Of a stretch of DNA of 64,000 bases, positions 53,075-61,305 are shown piece by piece. The translations under genes and the position numbers were made by a program. The notes under the pieces were generated by a model. That model saw only the letters and a program-made list of their open reading frames with translations. It ran no database searches and was not told the origin of the DNA. The stretch lies in the NCBI RefSeq assembly GCF_018129985.1, contig NZ_JAFCKT010000008.1:186001-250000 (forward strand), read 5' to 3'. This DNA comes from Bradyrhizobium sp. SZCCT0148. Lineage in GTDB: Bacteria > Pseudomonadota > Alphaproteobacteria > Rhizobiales > Xanthobacteraceae. The number at the start of each line of letters is the position of its first letter. The stretch's first letter is position 1.

Positions 53075-54286
53075 TCAGTTCGTCAGCCGCGCCGATGGCG
53101 CGGGAGCTTGCGCGAAATCCCGACGGCTTCCGAATGCATTTCGCATGAACTTGCCGCCGGGGATTTCGACGTAGAGATAAGTGAAGTGCGAGACCGCCAG
53201 CACGGCGGCCAGTGCGACCACAAGGTTCAGGGTCGCCGGCAGGCCTGCCCAGACCGAATCCAGCGCTGCAATCCGCCCTGCTCCGACGGCCCGCACGAAA
53301 TATTCGGCCAGCAGCACCACGAGCGCATGCACCATGTAGATCGAGTAGGATCGTTTGCCGAGCCAGACCAACGGCTTGACCACCAGGATCCGGGGCACCA
53401 GCAGCGCGTCCGGAAACGCCAGCAAGCTACCGAGGAAGATCGCGAACGTCACCGGCGCAAGGAACGTTGCCGCAGGATTGGTCTCCGCCAGTGACACCAG
53501 CACGATGCTCGCGATCATGGCGGCGAATTGCAGCGCGCCCTGCACGGCAGGACCCGGCTTCGCCGGCAGGCGGTCGACGATTTTCACCGTCAAAACGCCC
53601 AGGAAGAAGCTCACGAAGCAGCGCAAGATGCCGAAATCGGTCTGAAGCCCGAGGCTCCTCTTGTCCAGTACGAAGATGATGACGACCAAACTGCCGATCG
53701 CAAGCGCCCCGCAGAGAACATAGAACCAGAGCAGGGACTTCATGCGCTGGGCAAGGAGCACGATCAGGCCAAATACCAGATATGTATAGAATTCGACGCT
53801 GATGCTCCAGCTCGGCGCATTCCAGCTCAGATAGTCGATGAACCCCATCGAATGCAACAGCAGGACGTTGAGACCGAAGGAATAGGCGTTGTTCACTTCG
53901 AACGCCGCCGGCGCGGCCACTACGACGCCGGCCATGACCAACCCGATCCGCAGGAGCCGAAACAGGAGATTTGCGATCAGCATGACGATGTGCAGCGGAT
54001 AAACCCGCGCCAAGCGTCGCACCATGAACTCGCGCAGCGAGAAGCGCCCGAAATCGCCCTCGACATAGCTGAGCGACATGACCATCCCGCTGAGAACGAA
54101 GAACAGATCGACCAGTAGCCATGAGCTTCTGAAGAACGAGCAGTTGATCCACGCATTGTGCGGGAACGCAGCGAGGAAGGTCGGCATCAACAGGAGATGG
54201 TGAATCACGACCGACGTCGCGGCGATTCCCCGAATGCTGTCCAGCGGCACGACATGCGCCTTCTCACGATGAGCCATCTCCGTCAC
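53075..54286 (-). CDS. Acyltransferase 3 family protein
   Basis: A 403-residue inner-membrane protein. VPLDSIRGIAATSVVIHHLLLM has the catalytic His in the first helix; FFVLSGMVMSLSYV, FMVRRLARVYPLHIVMLI, APSWSISVEFYTYLVFGLIV and RSYSIYMVHALVVLL are the other motifs. First gene of the four-gene minus-strand operon, 7 bases from the Wzy-like start. GTG at 54286 and ATG at 54277 are both possible starts. A copy of TTGCGTCGCA lies 17 bases upstream of 54286. Confidence 0.9.
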   Translation of the reverse strand: MTEMAHREKAHVVPLDSIRGIAATSVVIHHLLLMPTFLAAFPHNAWINCSFFRSSWLLVDLFFVLSGMVMSLSYVEGDFGRFSLREFMVRRLARVYPLHIVMLIANLLFRLLRIGLVMAGVVVAAPAAFEVNNAYSFGLNVLLLHSMGFIDYLSWNAPSWSISVEFYTYLVFGLIVLLAQRMKSLLWFYVLCGALAIGSLVVIIFVLDKRSLGLQTDFGILRCFVSFFLGVLTVKIVDRLPAKPGPAVQGALQFAAMIASIVLVSLAETNPAATFLAPVTFAIFLGSLLAFPDALLVPRILVVKPLVWLGKRSYSIYMVHALVVLLAEYFVRAVGAGRIAALDSVWAGLPATLNLVVALAAVLAVSHFTYLYVEIPGGKFMRNAFGSRRDFAQAPAPSARLTN

Positions 54287-54303
54287 ATCAACATTCCCAA
54301 CTA

Positions 54304-54313
54304 TTGCGTCGCA
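54304..54313. promoter_or_regulatory. Candidate shared operator TTGCGTCGCA
   Basis: The core TGCG-T-CGCA is a perfect palindrome around the central base. It lies just upstream of the acyltransferase-Wzy operon. Confidence 0.45.
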
Positions 54314-54503
54314 GCAGTGTGTATCAGGTCTTGCACGCGTTCAATCGCTGCGATCGTGGACTCGCATTCGGCGCATGAGGGTCGACGATAATTTCAACGC
54401 TCGCAGATCATTCGGACATGCGAACGCCAAGTTCACGCCACTTTTTACCTGAGATCGATATGCGTCGGCGCGCAAATCAATGTGGCCGGCATGATTGCGA
54501 GTA

Positions 54504-54515
54504 TTTGCGCGCAAA
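54504..54515. promoter_or_regulatory. TTTGCGCGCAAA palindrome
   Basis: A perfect 12-bp palindrome midway in the divergent region. It is related to, but distinct from, the TTGCGWCGCA motif. Confidence 0.35.
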
Positions 54516-54818
54516 GTGTGCGCGAAATTCGGCGCTGGTGCGATCAGTCGACCACAATGACTTGGATCCCGCCGCATGCACACTGCCGAGCATATCGCGC
54601 TGATAATTTTGCGCAGGCGGGAACACTCTCGCGTGATGACTTATGTCGGCTTTGCGACACTGGCTTGCGATGCTACGACGAGCAACGCCTCAAATTTCTT
54701 CAGCTTGCAACATTCCTGGGCGAAGTATGCCGATCTCGCAGGCATTGCAAATCGGGCTTCTGCAACCGATTAGAAAAATGCGATGCATACACGTTGTCGT
54801 AGGACAAACGCACTCAAC

Positions 54819-54836
54819 TTTTGCGTCGCACAAAAA
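54819..54836. promoter_or_regulatory. Candidate shared operator with flanking T/A tracts
   Basis: TTTTGCGTCGCACAAAAA holds the core TGCGTCGCA. It lies 64 bases upstream of the exported-protein gene at 54900. The same 13 bases, with A for the central T, occur at 60077-60089. Confidence 0.5.
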
Positions 54837-54899
54837 TTGACACAGTTACCTGTCAGGTTTCGCGTGTATTCCTGTTGCAACAGGGAGGAAGGGACGCGG

Positions 54900-55466
54900 A
54901 TGGGTTGCGGGCTAAAACGTCGTCTTGCGAAATCGCGACGGTTACCAATCATCTTGGCAGGTTCAGCCTTGTTGGTCGGGAGTATCGATGCTTGCCGCGC
55001 CCAGTGTGTCGAACTCTCCGATCGCGCCTCACAGCTCGAACTCGACACATTCGTCAAATCGCCGTCCTCGCTCCTGAAGCGGCTGCGCAATGACAAGGAG
55101 AAGCTGAGATATCGGCTCTCCAGCTATATCGCCACAAGTCCGTCGGTGTTGCCTTCCGTGCAGACGCTCATCTCCACTTCGGCGTCAACCGATCGGTCGT
55201 CGATCGGCGCTGCGCTGAGGATTGCCGAGGGGCGATGCACGTCGAAGAAGCCGGACGCCGCACGCAAGATCAGGGATTTCGTGCAGCGGATCGGCGATCT
55301 CAACGTGCAGGCAGGCTATGCTGCCGCGGGAGACGACTCCTCCGGCGTCCAGGCTCAATCGCAAGACAAGAGCCCTGCGCAACCGCCGCGAGGCGGCGCG
55401 CTGCTCGAAGGCGAATGGAAGACCAAGCTGGCCAACCCGTTCAAACCCGTCCCCCTTCCGAATTGA
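54900..55466 (+). CDS. Exported hypothetical protein of the EPS locus
   Basis: A 188-residue protein with a signal peptide (MGCGLKRRLAKSRRLPIILAGSALLVGSIDACRA). The start at 54900 has GGAGGAAGG upstream. The mature protein is mostly helical with KSPSSLLKRLRNDKEKLRYRLSSYIATSP and AARKIRDFVQRIGDLNVQAGYAAAG, and ends in a Pro-rich tail (LANPFKPVPLPN). I do not recognise the family. It precedes the ExoP/Wzc-like gene by 33 bases, so it is probably co-transcribed and part of the same export machinery. The presence of Cys near the signal end hints at a lipoprotein, but no lipobox is clear. Confidence 0.75.
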   Translation: MGCGLKRRLAKSRRLPIILAGSALLVGSIDACRAQCVELSDRASQLELDTFVKSPSSLLKRLRNDKEKLRYRLSSYIATSPSVLPSVQTLISTSASTDRSSIGAALRIAEGRCTSKKPDAARKIRDFVQRIGDLNVQAGYAAAGDDSSGVQAQSQDKSPAQPPRGGALLEGEWKTKLANPFKPVPLPN

Positions 55467-55499
55467 TCAGCGATCGTCAAAAGGCAGCGAATTAACAAA

Positions 55500-57731
55500 A
55501 TGTATCAGCCTAGAGAACATTTCCAGTCGGGACACCGATTCGGCATCGAATTCGGCGGGGCCGTCCTCAGTTTCGAACGCGTGACCGACGTCCTGCGCCG
55601 ACAATGGCCTATCATCGCAGCCTGTACTGGTGCTTCGCTGGCCTTGGTGATTGTCTATCTGGTCACGGCACAACCCATGTATACGGCGAATGCCCGCATC
55701 ATGATGGATACGCGCCAGGCCCAGGTGCTGGACAAGGACAGCAACGCGAACAGCGCCCTCATCGACACAGGCTATGTCGATAGCCAGGTCGAGGTGATTA
55801 ATTCGGACGACCTGATCCTTTCGGTCGTGCGTCGCCTGAAATTGATCGACGATCCTGAGTTCAACGGTTCCAAGCCGGGCCTTCTGTCAATCGTCATGGG
55901 CAAGGTCATGTCGCTGTTCAGTTCCGGCGAACCGGCGTCGCAGGAGCGGCTCGAGCATGCCGTGGTCGAGGCTGTCCAGAGGAATCTGAGAACCGAGCGC
56001 GTCCTGACGACCTATGTCTTGTCGCTGAACTATCGCTCCCAGAGTCCCGACAAGGCCGCCAAGATCGTCAACGCCATCGCCAACGCCTATCTGGTCGGCG
56101 CGCTGGAAGCCAAATATCAGTCCACCAAGCGGGCAACCGAATGGCTTCAGCAGCGCAGCGTCGAGCTAAGTGAGCAGGCAACCGCCAGTGACCGGGCCGT
56201 GCAGACCTTCAAGGCCGAGCACAATATCGTGGGAACCAGCCGCGGCTTGATGTCCGAGCAGCAATTGTCCGACCTCAACACGCAGCTGGTTCAAGCGCGG
56301 GCGACGACAGCCGAAGCCAAGGCCAAACTCGACCGGATCAACACGATCTCGGACCAGGATGTCGCACAATCCACGGTGACCGATGCCCTGAACAATTCGG
56401 TCATCACCCGCCTGCGCGCCCAATATCTCGATCTTGCGGCCCAGTATGCCGATTGGTCCAAGCGTTACGGCAAGACCCATCTTGCGACTGTCAATCTGGC
56501 CAACAAGATGGATGAAATCCGCAAGAACATGGCGGACGAACTGCATCGAATCGGAGACGCGTATCGCAGCGACTACGAAATCGCCAAGAGCCGGGAGGCT
56601 TCTCTTGACAAGAGCGTAAAGGATCTCGTCGCCCAGGCCGGCCACACCGGCCAGGCCGAGGTTCAGTTGCGCGACCTCGAAAGCGCGGCCGATACCTATC
56701 GCAATCTCTACAACAACTTCCTCGAGAAGCTGCAAAGCGCGACGCAGAACCAGAGCTTTCCGCTCAGCGAGGCGCGCCTCATCAGCACTGCCAACAAGCC
56801 GGATCACAAGAGCTCGCCGCGCACGGTCCTGGCGCTGTTCGGCGGCCTCGTGGGCGGCCTCTGCCTTGGTTTTGGCGTTGCATTTGGGCGTGAGATGCTG
56901 AGCGATGTCTTGCGGACGCCCGGAGAGGTCGAGGATGAGCTCGGCGTCAAGTGCCTCGGAGTCCTGCCCGACATTCGACCACCGACCAAGTCAGGCGCGC
57001 TATTGTCGACGTCTGCGAAGACCGGTCCACCCAACCTGTCCCGCTACGTCGTCGATCATCCGTTCTCACGGTTTGCGGAGACTTTGCGCAACATCAAGGT
57101 GTCGATCGACGTTGCGCGCCTGACCCGCGAGATCAAGGTGATCGGCATCGTATCGTCACTCCCCAAGGAGGGAAAAACGACGGTGGCAGCCAATTTCGCA
57201 CAATTGATCGCCCTCACCGGACATCGTACGATCCTGATCGACGGCGACCTGCACACGCGCTCGCTCACGCGCGAGCTCGCTCCGAACGCCACGACCGGAC
57301 TGGTCGAGGCGCTCAACGATCCGGCCGGCCTGGGCTACCACGTGCAGCGAAGCAAGGAGACGGGACTCGATTTCCTGCCGTCCGTCGTAGCCTCGCGCAT
57401 GGTCAATTCGGCCGACGTCGTCGGATCGAAGGCGATGGCCGAACTGCTCAAGGTGCTGAAAGAGCATTACGATTACATCGTGATCGACCTTGCGCCGGTG
57501 ATGCCGGTGGCGGACGCAAAGGCCATCAGCTTCCTGATCGATGCCATGGTCTACGTGATCGAATGGGGCCAGACGACACGAAGCGCTCTTCAGGAATCGA
57601 TTTCCGGATCGGAAGTCCTGCAGAAGAAGTTGCTCGGCGCCGTGCTCAACCGCGCCAACCCGAAGATGCTCAAGCGCATCGAGGCGTACAAGGGCAAGCA
57701 CCACAACAGTTACTACGTCGAGCATGCCTAA
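55500..57731 (+). CDS. ExoP/Wzc-family copolymerase with tyrosine-kinase domain
   Basis: A 743-residue inner-membrane protein. A Wzz/PCP domain (residues about 20-470) has a first helix near 36-58 (WPIIAACTGASLALVIVYLV), a long coiled-coil periplasmic part and a second helix near 440-465 (VLALFGGLVGGLCLGFGVAFG). The C-terminal cytoplasmic BY-kinase domain has Walker A GIVSSLPKEGKTTVAANFA, Walker A' TILIDGDLHTRSLT, and YIVIDLAPVMPVADA. Two tyrosines near the end (NSYYVEHA) form a short tyrosine tail. It sets chain length and links polymerisation to export. Walker A' deviates from the usual DLRxP. A hairpin follows the stop. Confidence 0.92.
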   Translation: MYQPREHFQSGHRFGIEFGGAVLSFERVTDVLRRQWPIIAACTGASLALVIVYLVTAQPMYTANARIMMDTRQAQVLDKDSNANSALIDTGYVDSQVEVINSDDLILSVVRRLKLIDDPEFNGSKPGLLSIVMGKVMSLFSSGEPASQERLEHAVVEAVQRNLRTERVLTTYVLSLNYRSQSPDKAAKIVNAIANAYLVGALEAKYQSTKRATEWLQQRSVELSEQATASDRAVQTFKAEHNIVGTSRGLMSEQQLSDLNTQLVQARATTAEAKAKLDRINTISDQDVAQSTVTDALNNSVITRLRAQYLDLAAQYADWSKRYGKTHLATVNLANKMDEIRKNMADELHRIGDAYRSDYEIAKSREASLDKSVKDLVAQAGHTGQAEVQLRDLESAADTYRNLYNNFLEKLQSATQNQSFPLSEARLISTANKPDHKSSPRTVLALFGGLVGGLCLGFGVAFGREMLSDVLRTPGEVEDELGVKCLGVLPDIRPPTKSGALLSTSAKTGPPNLSRYVVDHPFSRFAETLRNIKVSIDVARLTREIKVIGIVSSLPKEGKTTVAANFAQLIALTGHRTILIDGDLHTRSLTRELAPNATTGLVEALNDPAGLGYHVQRSKETGLDFLPSVVASRMVNSADVVGSKAMAELLKVLKEHYDYIVIDLAPVMPVADAKAISFLIDAMVYVIEWGQTTRSALQESISGSEVLQKKLLGAVLNRANPKMLKRIEAYKGKHHNSYYVEHA

Positions 57732-57776
57732 GCATGATCCGGAAATCTGCGCGGCGGGTTTCCGGAAAGATTATGC
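57732..57776. repeat. Palindromic intergenic hairpin after exoP-like gene
   Basis: GCATGATCCGGAAA and TTTCCGGAAAGATTATGC are nearly complementary around a short GC loop, starting directly after the stop codon. From memory, similar GCATGATC...GATCATGC repeats lie between Bradyrhizobium genes. It may serve as a terminator. Confidence 0.6.
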
Positions 57777-58206
57777 TCAGACGATAATCCCAGGCGCGAT
57801 GACGTTTCATCACGATCGCAACGCCTTTTAGGACGCGCAACGTTGCGCCGAACTGGACGTCCACAGGCCCGCGGCCATTTGGCGGCGGGCCTTATGCGTT
57901 TCGCGGCCTGACGACGATCGAGGGCACCTACGCGCACGAAACTCAAGATTGTCGCCGAGCCCAAGCTGACAATAGAGGCCCCCGTATTCGTCCGGAATCC
58001 ACAAACTACCGTAGTTGCCCTAGCCAAAAGCAAGGATTGACGAAGACGACGATGGCTAGGACAGTGCGCTTGTTGGCACCTTCATCGGCAAGACAGGATA
58101 ATCCGGGTCCTCGATGCCGCAAAACGCTGGAACTTGGCATCTTTCTGTTTGGGTTCCCTGAGCTTAACTAAAACCCATATTGTAGTTTTTTGCCATTGGG
58201 CTCGGA
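57777..58206. other. Intergenic region with second hairpin
   Basis: A 430-base gap. GGCCCGC and GCGGGCC at 57866-57891 form a 7-bp stem with a 12-base loop. The last 60 bases are AT-rich (ACCCATATTGTAGTTTTTTG near 58166-58185) and may hold the promoter for the small membrane protein. No other gene seen. Confidence 0.5.
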
Positions 58207-58494
58207 ATGCTGTTTGTTCTGATAATTCTGACTATTTGGGTTTTGCTCAACATCCTGTTTGTGTTGATCGTTGTTCCCCCACGCAAACCGCGTCCGCAGA
58301 CGGCGGCGACGACGCTCTCGCCCGCGCCCATCGACCGCAGCCAACGGGAAAACGAGCAGGACGAACCCTTCTCGGTCCGCCATGTCATCGTTTCCGTTGC
58401 GATGGGGGCTTTCTTCGTGCTGGTGCCGCCGTTGCTCGCCTTGCGCGATGCGGTCATCCGGCTCCTCAGCAGGTCGCGGAGAGATGGAAACTGA
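58207..58494 (+). CDS. Small two-helix membrane protein
   Basis: A 95-residue protein: MLFVLIILTIWVLLNILFVLIVVPPRKPRP is a strong first transmembrane helix, then a polar loop (SQRENEQDEPFSVRH), then VIVSVAMGAFFVLVPPLLALRDAVI as a second helix and a basic end RSRRDGN. No family recognised. It is convergent with the sugar-phosphate transferase, and the AT-rich upstream segment supports expression. It could be a false frame; a homology search would settle it. Confidence 0.55.
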   Translation: MLFVLIILTIWVLLNILFVLIVVPPRKPRPQTAATTLSPAPIDRSQRENEQDEPFSVRHVIVSVAMGAFFVLVPPLLALRDAVIRLLSRSRRDGN

Positions 58495-58527
58495 TCCTTG
58501 ATTTCTGGAAAGTAACGAGCTCAACCA

Positions 58528-59958
58528 CTAGTAGGCTTCCTGGAACATCACGGCCGATGCTGTCCGGACCATAATCTTCAGGTCGAGCCAGATACTCCAG
58601 TTGCTGACGTACCAAACGTCATATTCGACCCGCTTTTCCATCAGATCGATCGTCGGAGTTTCTCCCCTGAAGCCGTTCACCTGGGCCCAGCCGGTCAGGC
58701 CCGGCTTCATGTGGTGGCGGTAGACATACTTGCTGATGAGTTCGTCGTAATAATTGTCATGGGCGAGCGCGTGGGGACGCGGCCCAACCAGCGACATGTC
58801 CCCGCGCAGCACGTTCCAGAGCTGCGGTAGCTCATCGATGCTCGTCATGCGAAGGAAGCGCCCGATCTTCGTGACGCGGACATCCTGCTTGGTCGCCTGG
58901 GCAATGGTTTCGCCGTTCTCGCAAACGGTCATGCTGCGGAACTTCCAGATCTCGAACGGCCGGCCATTGAAGCCGCGGCGCGACTGGCGAAATATGACCG
59001 CCCCCGGGGAATCAAGCTTGATCAGCATGGCAACGGTGAGTAGCAGCGGCGTGAGGATCACGAGCGCGAACAGAGCCACGCCGACATCGAGACAGCGCTT
59101 CTGCAACCGCTCGAGAATGGTGAGAGGCGGCCGCTGGATTTCGACCGCTACGGTTCCACTTACTGGCAGGAAGGGACGAGCCACCAGATCGGCGATCGGA
59201 GCGTCCGGCAGCAGGCGTATCGGCTGTGGAACCGCGCGCAGATATGGTCCGAGCTTGCGGAGCATCGGCAATTCATCCCAGTCGAGCGCAAGCAGGTATT
59301 CATCGACATCGGCCGAGCGCGACTGGCGGATCACATCGCGAATCTGCCGCTCCCAATGGCCGTCATGCCGGTCGTCACCAAGCACGAAATGGCGCATCAC
59401 GTCAAAGCCGTTTCTCCGCAGGTCCTTGAAGCGGCTGGAAGTGAAGTCGAGTGGCTTGAGGCTGAGCAAGATCACTTTCCGATCGACCAGCCGGCTTCTC
59501 GCAAAGCTCGTACCAAACACCGCCTGCCAGACGAAGCGGAGGCTGACCAAGCCGAGTCCGCCGATCACGGCGAATACGATAACTGTGCCGCGGGACAGAT
59601 TGTCGGTTGATTTCAGCAAGAAGGCCGCAACGGCAAGGATCGTCAGCGAAGTCAGCCAGATAAACACCGCCTTTCGAAGCTGCCAGACGATATTGAGCAG
59701 TCGGTGCGTGGCATAGACGTCCCGGAAATAGGCGACCGCGACGAACACCACGCCGACGAATAATCCCGCTCCCACCGAAGCGCCGTCGGTGGACGAAGCG
59801 ACGGCCGTGCCGTACAGCGACGCCCCGGCAGTATAGCTCAGCAAGATCAGCAGAAAGTCAGCAGCCATGACGACGATCTGAAATGGCCTCTGAAGAGCGC
59901 CACCTCGCGTCGACGACAGCGCGTGAGCGTTTTCAGAACCATAAGTTGCAACAGCCAT
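58528..59958 (-). CDS. Undecaprenyl-phosphate sugar phosphotransferase (WcaJ/ExoY type)
   Basis: A 476-residue polyprenyl-phosphate hexose-1-phosphate transferase that starts repeat-unit synthesis at the inner membrane. About five N-terminal helices and a middle soluble part (residues about 150-270) precede the catalytic domain: LERLQKRCLDVGVALFALVILTPLLL (membrane helix), KLDSPGAVIFRQSRRGFNGRPFEIWKFRSMTV, RVTKIGRFLRMTSIDELPQLWNVLRGDMSLVGPRP with the Asp-Glu pair, and HHMKPGLTGWAQVNGFRGET. Length and order fit WcaJ-type enzymes. The sugar, glucose or galactose, is not known. Single gene; the 609-base region upstream holds a copy of the candidate operator. Confidence 0.93.
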   Translation of the reverse strand: MAVATYGSENAHALSSTRGGALQRPFQIVVMAADFLLILLSYTAGASLYGTAVASSTDGASVGAGLFVGVVFVAVAYFRDVYATHRLLNIVWQLRKAVFIWLTSLTILAVAAFLLKSTDNLSRGTVIVFAVIGGLGLVSLRFVWQAVFGTSFARSRLVDRKVILLSLKPLDFTSSRFKDLRRNGFDVMRHFVLGDDRHDGHWERQIRDVIRQSRSADVDEYLLALDWDELPMLRKLGPYLRAVPQPIRLLPDAPIADLVARPFLPVSGTVAVEIQRPPLTILERLQKRCLDVGVALFALVILTPLLLTVAMLIKLDSPGAVIFRQSRRGFNGRPFEIWKFRSMTVCENGETIAQATKQDVRVTKIGRFLRMTSIDELPQLWNVLRGDMSLVGPRPHALAHDNYYDELISKYVYRHHMKPGLTGWAQVNGFRGETPTIDLMEKRVEYDVWYVSNWSIWLDLKIMVRTASAVMFQEAY

Positions 59959-60567
59959 TCGAACCTCTGCCTATAGAGAGAGTGTCTGACGCTCGTCGTG
60001 ATGCTGAAGACTCGTCACTTCCCCGCGCAGAACGTGTTGCGTGATCGCAGCGACATTGTGGCGCTGCACGCAAAACTTTTGCGACGCACGAATGATAATG
60101 GGTGTTGAATAGCGATGCGAAATTCGACGCGCTGAAAATGTCGTCACAGTGCCGACACACGAGCGAACTCGCTGCCCTATTTTGACTCAAGTTCCAGGGC
60201 CGTCGCTTTGCTTTGCCGTCGTGTGAGCCACTCTTCGCTCAACTTTCAGGCGATGCGATACTTCGGCGAACTACGGCGAGTCATTTGCGAGAGTTCTGAT
60301 GATTTTCTATCTGAGCGAGCAACGCAGGATTGCGCTCCATGATGCATCTTGCCGCTCTCTCGCCTTCAGCAATGCAATTCTTAAGGACCATCCATTCGCA
60401 CCGCGTGCGTATGACAAGGTGGGCAAAAACTGCCGCCCTTCTTTTGGCGTGATCGAGCCGGACAACGAGGACGCTCTCCACCGACCTCACGTTGTCCGTG
60501 TTAGATGGAAGCTCTCCGGTGCCGGCGACTTGGGGAAAATTTTCCACCACCCGATCGATTGAGCGCC
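59959..60567. other. Long divergent region between transferase and phosphatase
   Basis: A 609-base gap, lower in GC than the genes. It holds CGCAAAA-C-TTTTGCG (60069-60083) joined to TTGCGACGCA (60079-60088). Short frames in both directions around 60281-60589 look unlike protein and overlap each other. I accept no gene here. Confidence 0.5.
60069..60089. promoter_or_regulatory. Compound palindrome containing the shared operator
   Basis: CGCAAAACTTTTGCG is a perfect 7-1-7 inverted repeat; it overlaps TTTTGCGACGCAC, the same 13-base word found at 54819-54831 apart from the central base. It lies 111 bases upstream of the sugar-phosphate transferase start. Confidence 0.5.
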
Positions 60568-61305
60568 ATGATATCTCTTGCCCGGCCACGCCCGACTGTT
60601 CCCAAACCGCAATTGCCGGATGGAGTCCGCATCTACGCGATTTCGGACATTCATGGATGCGCGCATCTGCTCCAGCCCATGTTGCGTGTGATCGACGCCG
60701 ACGTTGCCTGCAGCCGGCCGCGCTACGCGATCGAGGTCTTCATGGGCGATTACATCGATCGAGGGCCGGATACGCGCTCCACCCTCGACGTCCTGATCGA
60801 ACGAAGCCGCCGGGGCAACGCGGTTTTCCTCAAAGGGAATCACGAGGCGTTTCTGGTGAATGTGTTCGAAGACCCTTCGCTGTTCGAGGATTGGATTGCC
60901 GTCGGCGGGACCCAGACGCTGATGTCCTACGGGCTTGCGCCGCCGGACCTGAGGCGCGACGAACCGGCATCGATCATGCGCAATCTGATTCGGGCGATGC
61001 CCACCGAGCATCTGGAATTCCTGGACAATCTGCGGCTGAGCTTCAGTTGTGGAGACTTCTTCTTCGCCCACGCCGGCGTTCGTCCCGGCATTCCCTTGGC
61101 CGAGCAGACGGAGCGCGATCTGCTCTGGATCCGGGAAGAATTCCTGCAGAGCGAGGAGCAGTTCGGAAAATATATCGTGCACGGTCACACGCCAGTCCGC
61201 AATGCGGAATTCCTGGCGAACCGCGTCAACATCGACACGGGCGCCTATGCGACCGGCAACCTTACCTTGATGAGCATACAGGGCAGCCGCATGCTCGCGG
61301 TGTAA
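60568..61305 (+). CDS. PP1-like metallophosphatase
   Basis: A 245-residue serine/threonine-phosphatase-type protein: YAISDIHGCAHLLQ, FMGDYIDRGPDT and FLKGNHEAFLVN are the three metal-binding blocks of the PPP superfamily, and FAHAGVRPGIPL and YIVHGHTPVRNAEF supply the remaining histidines. Such proteins dephosphorylate proteins or small molecules. The start at 60568 is chosen because the upstream frame is unlike protein. Its place beside the ExoP/Wzc-like tyrosine kinase gene raises the chance that it acts on the export machinery, but a different substrate is quite possible. Confidence 0.88.
   Translation: MISLARPRPTVPKPQLPDGVRIYAISDIHGCAHLLQPMLRVIDADVACSRPRYAIEVFMGDYIDRGPDTRSTLDVLIERSRRGNAVFLKGNHEAFLVNVFEDPSLFEDWIAVGGTQTLMSYGLAPPDLRRDEPASIMRNLIRAMPTEHLEFLDNLRLSFSCGDFFFAHAGVRPGIPLAEQTERDLLWIREEFLQSEEQFGKYIVHGHTPVRNAEFLANRVNIDTGAYATGNLTLMSIQGSRMLAV

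Larger units (their letters stand above)
54287..54899. other. Long divergent regulatory region in the EPS locus
   Basis: A 613-base gap, lower in GC than the genes, between the divergent acyltransferase operon and the exported-protein gene. It contains TTGCGTCGCA at 54304-54313, TTTGCGCGCAAA (perfect 12-bp palindrome) at 54504-54515 and TTTTGCGTCGCACAAAAA at 54819-54836. Open reading frames in it look unlike protein. A second promoter-regulatory hub is likely. Confidence 0.55.

Noticed and set aside
60281..60589. Overlapping short frames on both strands before the phosphatase
   Set aside because: Neither has a credible ribosome-binding site or family features, and they overlap each other; the region reads better as regulatory DNA.
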